NCBI GenBank assembly: GCA_040902585.1
Contig: JBBDXA010000181.1
Coordinates: forward strand, 1 to 19,451
DNA: 19,451 nt
Direction of reading: 5' to 3'
DNA from: JBBDXA01 sp040902585
Lineage (GTDB): Bacteria; Planctomycetota; Phycisphaerae; Phycisphaerales; Phycisphaeraceae
Shown here one piece after another: positions 6,323 to 14,100 of the stretch. The position numbers and the translations under genes were made by a program. Every line of letters begins with the position of its first letter. Position 1 is the stretch's first letter. The notes beneath the pieces are model-generated. The model had not been told where the DNA came from, did not search any database, and saw nothing but the letters and a program-made list of their open reading frames with translations.

Positions 6323-7339
6323 TCAGGCGTTCCCAGCAGGCGGCACGGCCGACTGCGTGGCCGCGGCGATCGGCGGACGCTGCGAAAAGTCATGCAGGTG
6401 AACGTGCCTTCGCGCCAGGTCTGCCACCGGCAGGAGCAGCGTCGCGCTCGACCACCAGGTCGTCGCCGACTGCATCAGTTCGCTGTGCGTTTCTTGTGCG
6501 CCAGCGCCCGCGTTTGTTTGCGGGGATTCAGCTTCGCGCAGTCGCAGTCGTTCCGCATGAGCCGCGAAGGACCAGGCGAGCAGGGCGTGGCCGTAGCCCG
6601 CATCGACGCCCAGCGGCCGCAGGTTGTCCAGCAGGCCGCCGGCCATGGCGATGGCGTCGTCGTAGTGATGCGTGCGCACGCTTTGCAGGAGCAGGGCGTA
6701 GTGATAAGCAGCCTGCACGGGCGTGACCGAGGGGTGCTGTTGAAGGGCGCGCAGCTTGCGCAGGCCGTCATCCGCATCGGCCAGGTGATCCGATTCGAGT
6801 TGCACGATTGTTTTCTGCACGCGCAGTTGCACGCTGGCGGGGTGTTCCTGCGGCAGGCGTTCGATCAAGAAGTCATAGCCCACGATCGCCGAGTCGTAGG
6901 CTTTGAGTTGATCGAGCAGGTGAGCGAGCAGGGCAGTGGTGCGGGCGTAGAGGTCGAGTGAGCCGGTGAGCTGCGGGAGGAGCGCCCAGCCTGCGTCGAG
7001 GGCTTCGCGCTGGTGACGGAGCATGGCCAGTTCCTGCACGCGATGCGTCTGCCGTTCGAGCGAGCGCATGCGCCTAACGCGGGCGGACATGAACAGCAGC
7101 ATGCCGGTGAGCACGACCCACGGGAGGAGTTGCATCAGCGGATCCGACGAGGAGAGCGCCACGACCATCACGCCCGCCAGCACAGCCAGCGGCACCCAGG
7201 CCATGATGCGTGGCGTCCCACGGGCCGGATGCCCGGTCAGTAAATCCTCCATATCCCGAGCGGAGGGAAGGTCAGGGGTACCGGGGGTACCGGGGGTACC
7301 GGGGGAACCGGGGGTCGAAGATGGATCATCTTGCTGCAC
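6323..7339 (-). CDS. Unknown membrane protein, two TM segments plus TPR-like helices (paralogue A)
   Basis: A 338-aa protein of unknown function and the first gene of the minus-strand pair, divergent from ileS (71-bp gap). It starts with GTG (7339). The N-terminus is a Pro/Gly/Thr repeat (TPGTPGTPGTP, about 9-22) encoded by a 9-bp tandem repeat. It is followed by two membrane segments (about 44-63 and 69-86) and a long helical region with TPR-like units (LDQLKAYDSAIVGYDFLIERLP; HHYDDAIAMAGGLLDNLRPL). The region matches the downstream gene in layout, for example HYDDAIA against GYDDSAL and HALLAWSFAAHAERL against HAMLAASARRASRAG, so the two look like diverged paralogues. The C-terminus (about 285-338) is low complexity. 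The membrane location is firm; the role is not known. Confidence 0.7.
   Translation of the reverse strand: MQQDDPSSTPGSPGTPGTPGTPDLPSARDMEDLLTGHPARGTPRIMAWVPLAVLAGVMVVALSSSDPLMQLLPWVVLTGMLLFMSARVRRMRSLERQTHRVQELAMLRHQREALDAGWALLPQLTGSLDLYARTTALLAHLLDQLKAYDSAIVGYDFLIERLPQEHPASVQLRVQKTIVQLESDHLADADDGLRKLRALQQHPSVTPVQAAYHYALLLQSVRTHHYDDAIAMAGGLLDNLRPLGVDAGYGHALLAWSFAAHAERLRLREAESPQTNAGAGAQETHSELMQSATTWWSSATLLLPVADLARRHVHLHDFSQRPPIAAATQSAVPPAGNA
7275..7315. repeat. 9-bp tandem repeat (GGGGGTACC)
   Basis: Units of GGGGGTACC repeat from about 7275 to 7315, with later copies drifting to GGGGGAACC and GGGGGTC. They are in frame with the minus-strand gene and encode the Pro-Gly-Thr repeat of its N-terminal tail, so copy-number change would only lengthen or shorten the tail. 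Confidence 0.8.
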
Positions 7340-7410
7340 GCCGATATTCTATGTGAACACACGACGCAATCTCGAATGAGCCAAGCTCACGCAACCCGAA
7401 GTAGGACCGA

Positions 7411-10389
7411 ATGTCTGAACAAGCCGAAAAAAAATCCTTCAAAAGCACCTTGAACCTGCCCAAGACCACCTTCAATATGAAGGCGAATCTCGTGCAGAAC
7501 GAGCCCGCCAGCCAGAAGCGCTGGGCTGAGCAGAAGCTGTACCAGCAGCTTCGCGACGCGGGCAAGGGCAAGCCGCGCTATGTCTTTCACGATGGCCCGC
7601 CGTACGCCAACGGCTCCATTCATCTGGGGCATCTCCTCAATAAGGTGCTCAAGGATCTGGTCGTGCGCACCAAGACGATGGCCGGCTTTGACGTGCCTTA
7701 CATCCCCGGCTGGGACTGTCACGGCCTGCCCATTGAACACAAGGTGATGCTGGAACTGGGCGACAAGGCCCGCGACATGGTCGCCCTTCAGATCCGCAAA
7801 CGCTGCCAGGATTACGCAGCCAAGTTCATCAAGCTTCAGATGGGCCAGATGCAGCGGCTGCTCACGATCGCCGACTACGACAATCCTTATCTCACGATGG
7901 CCCCCGACTACGAAGCAGCGGTGCTCGAAGTCTTCGCTGACCTCGTCGGCAAGGGCCTGGTGTACCGCGCGCTCAAGCCTGTGCATTGGTCGATTGCGAA
8001 CCAGACCGCCCTGGCCGAGGCGGAGCTCGAATATGAAGACCGCGAGGACACGAGTGTCTACGTGCTCTTTGAAATGGATGAGAGTTCGCGCGATGGGCTG
8101 CTCGATGAGTTCGTAGGCGAAGAGTCCAGCCTGCACAAGGAGCCCCCGGAGCCCCCGGAGCCGGTGCATCTGATGATCTGGACGACCACGCCCTGGACGC
8201 TGCCGGCGAATCTGGCGGTGGCGGTGCATGACAGCTACCGCTACGCGCTGGTGCGCATGGATGGTCGGCTCATCGTGCTGGCGGAAGACCTGGCGGAGAA
8301 GGTCGCGAAGATCGGCGGCGTCGGGAAATATGAGTTCATCGCCCACGTCGAAGGTTTTAATCTTGCGGGCATGAAGTACAAACATCCGTTCGTGGAGAAC
8401 TGTCCGCCCGGCAACAGGGGTGATGAGGAAGAATGCTTCCGCATCGTCACCGCGGATTACGTCACGCTCGAAGACGGCACCGGCATGGTCCACACCGCGC
8501 CGGGGCACGGCGTCGAGGACTACCAGACCGGCCTGCGCTACAAGCTGCCGATCTACTGCCCCGTGCAGGCCGATGGCACGTTCGATCAGACCGCGCCGCA
8601 GTGGCTGCAAGGCAAGAGCGTGTGGGAGGCGAACAACCTCGTCATCGAGAGGCTGCGAGAGAGCGGGCACCTGTTTTTCGCGCACCCGTTTTCGCACAGC
8701 TACCCGCACGACTGGCGCAGCAAGACGCCGGTGATCTTCCGCGCGACCGAACAGTGGTTCCTCGGTGTCGATCTCGCCATCCCTGGCGCGACGACTCCCG
8801 GCGCGGGCCAGTTAACTGGCCCCGCAGCGAGGACCGACGACGATGACGCCGACGACAGCACGCCCACGCTGCGCAACCTCGCCCTGCGCGAAACCGAGAG
8901 CGATGTGAAGTTCATCCCCGAATGGGGCCGCAACCGCATGCGCGGCATGCTCGAGTCGCGCCCGGACTGGTGCCTCTCGCGGCAGCGAAGCTGGGGCCTG
9001 CCGATCCCCGCGTTTTTCGGCCCGAATTCAGGCGATTTTCTGCTGACCAAGGCAAGCATTCTCGCTGTCAGCGAAGTCGTGCGCAAGCACGGCTCCGATG
9101 CGTGGTACAAGCTCGAAGCCCACGAGTTGTTGGCGGATTACGACTCGGCGAATGATGCCGATGCGCCGGCCTGGGTCGCAGACGCGCTAAGCCGCAAGCG
9201 GCTGGAGAAGGCCACCGACATCTTCGACGTCTGGTTCGAATCCGGCTCCTCATGGGCCGCCTGCATCCGCACGCGCGGCCTCGGGCATGACACAACCCAA
9301 CAACCCATCACTGATCTTTACCTCGAAGGCTCCGATCAGCATCGCGGGTGGTTTCAGTCCTCGCTCCTGCCCGGCATCGGCGCGACGGGACGGTCGCCCT
9401 TCAAGAACGTCCTCACGCACGGCTTCATGGTCGACAAGGACGGTAAAAAGATGAGCAAGTCCCTCGGCAACACGCTCGAGGTCGAAGCACTGATGAAAGA
9501 TTACGGCGCGGATGTCTGCCGGTGGTGGGTCGCCACGCTGAACACGGATAACGACATCAAGGTGGACAAAACCTTCTTCGATGTCGCGGGGGAAGCCTAC
9601 CGCAAGGTGCGCAACACGATCCGCTTCCTGCTCTCCAATCTCGGTGACTACGAAAAGCCCAGGGATAGCTATCCCTGGGCTTTGGCAGATGCAACCAGCC
9701 TCGACGCCTGGGCGATGAGCGAGTTGAACAAACTCATCAAACTCGTGCGCGATTCGTACGAGAAGTTTCAGTTCCGCCGGGCCAGCGAAGCAATCTTCGA
9801 CTTCTGCAACGAGACGATGTCGGCCGTCTATCTCGCCGCGACGAAGGACAGACTTTATTGCGACGCCCCCGGAAGTGCGCGCCGCCGGCGCACGCAGACA
9901 GCGATGTTTGAGATCACCAGCGCGCTCATCCGCCTGATCGCGCCGATTCAGCCGCATACCGCTGATGAGGCGTGGGCCGCGCTGCATAAGTCGGATGTGA
10001 AGGCGCAAGCGAGCGTGCATCTGGAGTTGTTCCCCGAACCCGTGGCAGTGACCTGTGATGCGGATTGGGCGGCTGTGATCGAAGCGCGTGACGCCTGGCT
10101 GAAATTCCTCGAAGAGTCGCGCAAGAGCAGCGACATCGAGAACCCGCTGGATATGGGGCTTGCGGTGCCGGCGAGCGATGCCTTGAAGAAGTTCGCACGG
10201 GTCGATCTGGCGGACCTGTGCGGCATCAGTCGATTGGCGCTGGTCGATGGTGCGAAGGAGATGAAGTTGCAGGATCTGCGAAGCGAGCCGCGCTGCGAGC
10301 GATCGTGGAAGCGCGATGGCACGGTCAAACCGCGCAGCGACGGCAGTGTATTGAGTGATCGTGATGCGGCGGCCCTCGGCCTGGCGTGA
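7411..10389 (+). CDS. ileS: Isoleucyl-tRNA synthetase
   Basis: Cytoplasmic class I aminoacyl-tRNA synthetase that charges tRNA-Ile and edits misactivated valine. The 992-aa product has the HIGH motif as HLGH (71-74), the CP1 editing-domain segment TTPWTLPAN (258-266) with the editing Asp at about 370 (HGVEDY), SRQRSWG, GSDQHRGWFQSSLL, and KMSKS (680-684). ATG 7411 has AGGA (7403-7406) 4 nt upstream. Three spots look atypical. A low-complexity insert (about 460-490) contains an 18-bp palindrome, and residues 748-758 are encoded by a perfect 30-bp palindrome. The C-terminal zinc module keeps its context (PRCERSW ... LSDRDAAAL) but has lost most metal cysteines. The length and C-terminus fit bacterial-type (IleRS1) enzymes. 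Confidence 0.97.
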   Translation: MSEQAEKKSFKSTLNLPKTTFNMKANLVQNEPASQKRWAEQKLYQQLRDAGKGKPRYVFHDGPPYANGSIHLGHLLNKVLKDLVVRTKTMAGFDVPYIPGWDCHGLPIEHKVMLELGDKARDMVALQIRKRCQDYAAKFIKLQMGQMQRLLTIADYDNPYLTMAPDYEAAVLEVFADLVGKGLVYRALKPVHWSIANQTALAEAELEYEDREDTSVYVLFEMDESSRDGLLDEFVGEESSLHKEPPEPPEPVHLMIWTTTPWTLPANLAVAVHDSYRYALVRMDGRLIVLAEDLAEKVAKIGGVGKYEFIAHVEGFNLAGMKYKHPFVENCPPGNRGDEEECFRIVTADYVTLEDGTGMVHTAPGHGVEDYQTGLRYKLPIYCPVQADGTFDQTAPQWLQGKSVWEANNLVIERLRESGHLFFAHPFSHSYPHDWRSKTPVIFRATEQWFLGVDLAIPGATTPGAGQLTGPAARTDDDDADDSTPTLRNLALRETESDVKFIPEWGRNRMRGMLESRPDWCLSRQRSWGLPIPAFFGPNSGDFLLTKASILAVSEVVRKHGSDAWYKLEAHELLADYDSANDADAPAWVADALSRKRLEKATDIFDVWFESGSSWAACIRTRGLGHDTTQQPITDLYLEGSDQHRGWFQSSLLPGIGATGRSPFKNVLTHGFMVDKDGKKMSKSLGNTLEVEALMKDYGADVCRWWVATLNTDNDIKVDKTFFDVAGEAYRKVRNTIRFLLSNLGDYEKPRDSYPWALADATSLDAWAMSELNKLIKLVRDSYEKFQFRRASEAIFDFCNETMSAVYLAATKDRLYCDAPGSARRRRTQTAMFEITSALIRLIAPIQPHTADEAWAALHKSDVKAQASVHLELFPEPVAVTCDADWAAVIEARDAWLKFLEESRKSSDIENPLDMGLAVPASDALKKFARVDLADLCGISRLALVDGAKEMKLQDLRSEPRCERSWKRDGTVKPRSDGSVLSDRDAAALGLA
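8805..8822. repeat. 18-bp perfect palindrome inside ileS
   Basis: GGGCCAGTTAACTGGCCC is self-complementary along its whole length. It encodes part of a low-complexity stretch (AGQLTGPAARTDDDDADD) just before the conserved VKFIPEWG segment, a place where most IleRS proteins have a shorter link. Confidence 0.75.
9654..9683. repeat. 30-bp perfect palindrome inside ileS
   Basis: The left arm AAAGCCCAGGGATAG (9654-9668) is exactly complementary to 9669-9683, with no loop. It encodes residues around KPRDSYPWAL, between the conserved NTIRFLLSNLGDY segment and DAWAMSELNKL, a loop that varies in length in the family. A chance perfect palindrome of this size in coding DNA is very unlikely. Confidence 0.9.
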
Positions 10390-10403
10390 TGGCCTGGCGT
10401 GAT
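10378..10403 (+). repeat. 13-bp direct duplication spanning the ileS stop codon
   Basis: GGCCTGGCGTGAT occurs twice in tandem (10378-10390 and 10391-10403). The first copy contains the ileS stop TGA and the second duplicates it, so this is a recent slippage or insertion-scar duplication. Confidence 0.8.
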
Positions 10404-10414
10404 GGGATGTCGTG

Positions 10415-10533
10415 TTGCCGGTTAGCGGCGCGGCCGAGTCCGCGAGGCCCGCTTGTTCCGCCCGCAGCGCTCGGTCGTGCCGTGAATCCAACACACGTGG
10501 GCCTCGCGGACTCGGCCCGACCGCTAACGGCAA
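10415..10533. repeat. Long inverted repeat between ileS and the GNAT-like gene (MITE-like)
   Basis: GGCCGAGTCCGCGAGGCCC (10432-10450) is exactly complementary to 10499-10517. GTTAGCGG (10421-10428) and CCGCTAAC (10521-10528) extend the pairing outward, as do TTGCCG/CGGCAA at the ends. The loop is 48 bp. A run of this size could form a stable cruciform or RNA hairpin. No transposase is present, so it resembles a non-autonomous or REP-type element. Confidence 0.85.
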
Positions 10534-10583
10534 TCCGCGATCGCCACCAAACTCGCCCCTCATTCGATCCGATAACGGAAAGG

Positions 10584-10973
10584 ATGAGTCTGTTCATTCG
10601 CCAATGCATTCCCGCGGACCGCGACAGTGCCGCCGCGTTCCTGCAATCGCAGGCCGCCGGCGTCAGCGCCCCGCCCATCGACATTGCCAAGCTCGATCTC
10701 CAGTCCAGCCTGATCGCCACTGATGGTGAGAACATCGTCGGCATCGCGCTGTGCATCCGTTTCGATCCGGCCAGCGAGTCCCGCCAGTTGTCGGTCATCA
10801 TCCGCGACGACGATGCGGACCTGCTGCGCACGCTTGTCGATAAGGCGATGGGCAAGCTCGCGTCGCGCGGGCTGCACAAGTGCAAGGTGATCTGCGTGGA
10901 CGGCAAGGAGCCGGCTGAGTTGTGGGGCGCATCGCAGTGGCCCCCGCGCGCGGCTGTCGCGGCTGCCGTTTGA
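10584..10973 (+). CDS. GNAT-like acetyltransferase, small
   Basis: A 129-aa protein resembling the GNAT fold. An N-terminal IRQCIPADRDSAAAFL (beta1-alpha1), a central ENIVGIALCIRFD strand pair and an SVIIRDDDADLLRTLVDKAMGKLASRGLHKCKVICVDG block are in the usual GNAT order. The acetyl-CoA loop (Q/RxxGxG/A) is not clear, so it may be a degenerate or divergent member. ATG 10584 follows GGAAAGG directly (tight spacing). The frame is open upstream to 10386 but there runs through the inverted repeat, so that part is rejected. The stop codon lies inside a 7-bp tandem repeat, and the last residues (RAAVAAAV) are low complexity, so the natural 3' end may have been replaced. Substrate unknown. Confidence 0.6.
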   Translation: MSLFIRQCIPADRDSAAAFLQSQAAGVSAPPIDIAKLDLQSSLIATDGENIVGIALCIRFDPASESRQLSVIIRDDDADLLRTLVDKAMGKLASRGLHKCKVICVDGKEPAELWGASQWPPRAAVAAAV

Positions 10974-10999
10974 AATTTGAAATTCGAGATTTGAGATTC
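10969..10999. repeat. 7-bp tandem repeat (TTTGAAA-type)
   Basis: Four units, TTTGAAA, TTTGAAA, TTCGAGA and TTTGAGA, followed by TTCA, lie at the end of the GNAT-like gene. Its TGA stop is inside the first unit. This AT-rich word contrasts with the surrounding GC-rich DNA. From memory, such ATTTGAAATT words are common between genes in related genomes. Confidence 0.7.
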
Positions 11000-11031
11000 A
11001 CTGGCCCTCCCGTTTCGCACCCGGCGATGGC

Positions 11032-11061
11032 TTGGAATTTCCATCGCATTTCCGCTACGAT
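11032..11061 (+). promoter_or_regulatory. Possible promoter for carB
   Basis: TTGGAA (11032-11037) and TACGAT (11056-11061) are separated by 18 bp. Transcription would begin near 11068, leaving about 110 nt of GC-rich leader before carB. The match to consensus is only moderate. The leader shows no recognised riboswitch. Confidence 0.35.
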
Positions 11062-11179
11062 TCCGCCCAATCAGGTGATGTCTCGCGAGGCGTGGAGTTG
11101 ACGGATCGGCGGCTGGCCGACGGACGCCACCCTGCGCGTCACCTGCCGCTGACGGTCTGTGCCGCCCGCGCGGAGCGAG

Positions 11180-14100
11180 ATGACTACTATGCCCAAACGC
11201 ACCGACCTCAAGACCATCCTCATCATCGGCTCGGGCCCCATCGTCATCGGCCAGGGCTGCGAGTTTGACTACTCCGGCACCCAGGCCTGCAAAGCCCTTC
11301 GCGAAGAGGGCTACAAGGTCGTGCTCGTCAACTCCAATCCCGCCACCATCATGACCGATCCGGAGATGGCCGACCGCACCTACATCGAACCTATCACGCC
11401 CGAAGCCGTGACCAAGATCATCGAAAAGGAAAAGGACGGCCCGTACCACATCGACGCGCTGCTGCCAACATTGGGCGGACAGACGGCCCTCAACTGTGCC
11501 TGCAAACTTTTTGATGATGGCGTGCTCACGAAATTCGGCATCGAAATGATCGGTGCCAATCGTGAAGTCATTTACCGCGCCGAAGACCGCAAGATTTTTA
11601 AGGAAATCGTCGAGGGCATCGGCTTGAAAATGCCCAAGGCCGCCACGGCGAACACCATGGACGAGGCGTTCACGGTGCTGGAAATGACCGGCCTGCCCGC
11701 GATCATCCGCCCGGCGTTCACCCTCGGCGGGACCGGCGGCGGCATCGCCTACAACCGCGAAGAGTTTGAAGACATCGTCAAGCGCGGGCTCGACGCCTCC
11801 ATGACGCATCAGGTGCTCATCGATCAGTCCGTCCTCGGCTGGAAAGAGTATGAACTCGAAGTCATGCGCGATCACGATGACAACGCCGTGATCATCTGCG
11901 CAATCGAAAACTTCGACCCCATGGGCATTCACACCGGCGACTCGATTACGGTTGCCCCCGCGCAGACGCTCACGGACCGCGAGTATCAGCGCATGCGCGA
12001 TGCCTCCCTCGCCATCATCCGCGCGATCGGCGTGGAGACCGGCGGCTGCAACATCCAATTCGCCATCAACCCCAAGCCGGACACCGATGAAGGCGAGATG
12101 GTCGTCGTCGAGATGAACCCGCGCGTCTCGCGTTCGTCCGCCCTCGCCTCGAAGGCGACGGGGTTCCCCATCGCGAAGATCGCCGCGAAGCTGGCGGTGG
12201 GCTATTCGATGTGGGAACTGCCCAACGACATCACGAAGAAGACGGTCGCGTGCTTTGAACCGACGATTGATTATGTCGTGACCAAGATCCCGCGCTGGAC
12301 GTTCGAGAAGTTTCCCGAGGCCGATGAAACGCTAACGACGCAGATGAAAAGCGTGGGCGAAGCGATGAGCATCGGCCGGACCTTCAAGGAGAGCCTGCAA
12401 AAAGGGTTGCGTTCGATGGAAATCAAACGCTTCGGCTTGGGGCTCGATACGCAGGACGACTGGCTCAACTCGATGCGCATGACGCTCGCCTGGCTGAAGG
12501 AGAAACATCCCAACGCGTTGCCGGCCTTGCAGAAGGTCGCCGCGAACGCTGCGGGCACCACGAAAGCCACCGAGCTTCAGGCTGTCTCGATTCTCTATCA
12601 CGACCCCGTGCTGTATCCCAAGCTCAGCGCGAGCGCGAAGCAGCAGCTTGATGTGCTGCTGGAAAGCCTGGGCGCGGGTCATGGCTCCGTCTTCCGCGAG
12701 GCGGCCAACCACACCAGCGGCGCGGAGCAGCTCGTCGAGTCCTCCTGGCCGATCGAGGCGGAGAAGATTCAGCGCAAGCTCAACGTGCCTTCGCAAGGCC
12801 GGCTGTTCTTCATTCGCTACGCCTTCAAGATGGGCTGGTCGATCGAGCAGGTGTACGATGCGACCATGATCGACCCGTGGTTCCTCGATCAGATCAAGCA
12901 GCTCGTGGATTTCGAGCAGGTGCTCATCGGTTATTCGAAGCTCGAAGAGATGCCGCGCGATGTGCTGTTCCAGGCGAAGCAGATGGGCTACAGCGATGCT
13001 CAGCTCGCGGGCCTATATCTCGGCAAGATTTCGCCGGAGAACATTCTTACCGTTCGCCGGCACCGCCAGCAGCAGCGCATCGCCACGGTCTACAAACTCG
13101 TGGATACCTGTGCGGCGGAGTTCGAGGCGGCGACGCCTTATTACTATTCGACCTACGAAAGCCCGGTCTGGCAGGTCGGCCGCGAAGGCGAATCCGGCGG
13201 CACGCCTGCGATCTTCGACGATGAAGTCCGCGTGACGGATAAGAAAAAGATCGTGATTCTCGGTGGCGGGCCCAACCGGATCGGGCAGGGGATCGAGTTC
13301 GATTACTGCTGCGTGCAGGCCGCATTTGCCGCGCGAGAACTGGGTTACGAAGCGGTGATGATCAACTCGAATCCAGAGACGGTGTCGACAGACTACGACA
13401 CGAGTGATCTGCTTTTTTTCGAGCCGCTGACGTTTGAAGATGCCCTGAATATCTGCGAGAAGCTGAACGGGCAACCGTTCGCCCCGCGAAGTGACGAAGT
13501 GACGAAGAGACGAAGTAACGAAGTTTCGGACTCAGTCACTTCGTCACTCCGTCACTCCGTCACTTCTTCCGGTCTGCTCGCAGGCGTCATCGTGCAGTTC
13601 GGCGGCCAGACGCCGTTGAATCTGGCGCATGCGCTGGAAATGGCGGGCGTTCCCATCATCGGTACGAGTGTTGATTCGATCGATCGGGCCGGCGATCGCG
13701 AACGCTTCCGCGAACTGGTGAAGTCGCTCGGCATCCGCCAGCCCGTCAACGGCATCGCGCACAACGTCGAAGAGGCGGTGCAGATCGCCAACCAGATCGG
13801 CTATCCCGTTCTCGTTCGGCCGAGCTTCGTGCTTGGCGGGCGGGCGATGGAAACGGTGTTCGATGACAAGCAACTTCGCGAGTACTTCCACATCGCGCTG
13901 GGCGCAAGCGATCTGGCCGATCAGCCGATCCTTATTGATAAGTTTCTTTCCGAAGCGATCGAGTGTGATGTTGATGTCATTGCCGACTACGGCGTCGAAG
14001 GCGGGGGCAAGGCCCTGGTCTGCGGCGTGATGGAGCACATTGAAGAGGCCGGGATTCACTCGGGCGACAGTGCCTGTGCGATTCCGCCTTATTCGTTACC

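Noticed and set aside
5624..6961. 445-codon plus-strand frame opposite the two membrane-protein genes
   Set aside because: It is His/Arg/Gln-rich with no domain and spans the gap between two well-formed minus-strand genes, so it is a shadow.
7387..8709. 440-codon open frame on the minus strand opposite ileS
   Set aside because: It is a GC-rich shadow of ileS. The composition is His/Arg/Leu-rich with no domain, and the plus-strand product is unmistakable.
9250..10563. 437-codon minus-strand frame opposite the ileS 3' half
   Set aside because: It is a shadow frame that also runs through the intergenic inverted repeat, and no protein family is visible.
10325..12058. 577-codon minus-strand frame opposite carB and the GNAT-like gene
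   Set aside because: Same reason: it crosses two intergenic repeats and has no recognisable domain.
13412..13419. Run of seven T in carB as a frameshift or slippage site
   Set aside because: The frame is continuous with conserved residues on both sides (LLFFEPLTFED), so there is no need to invoke slippage.
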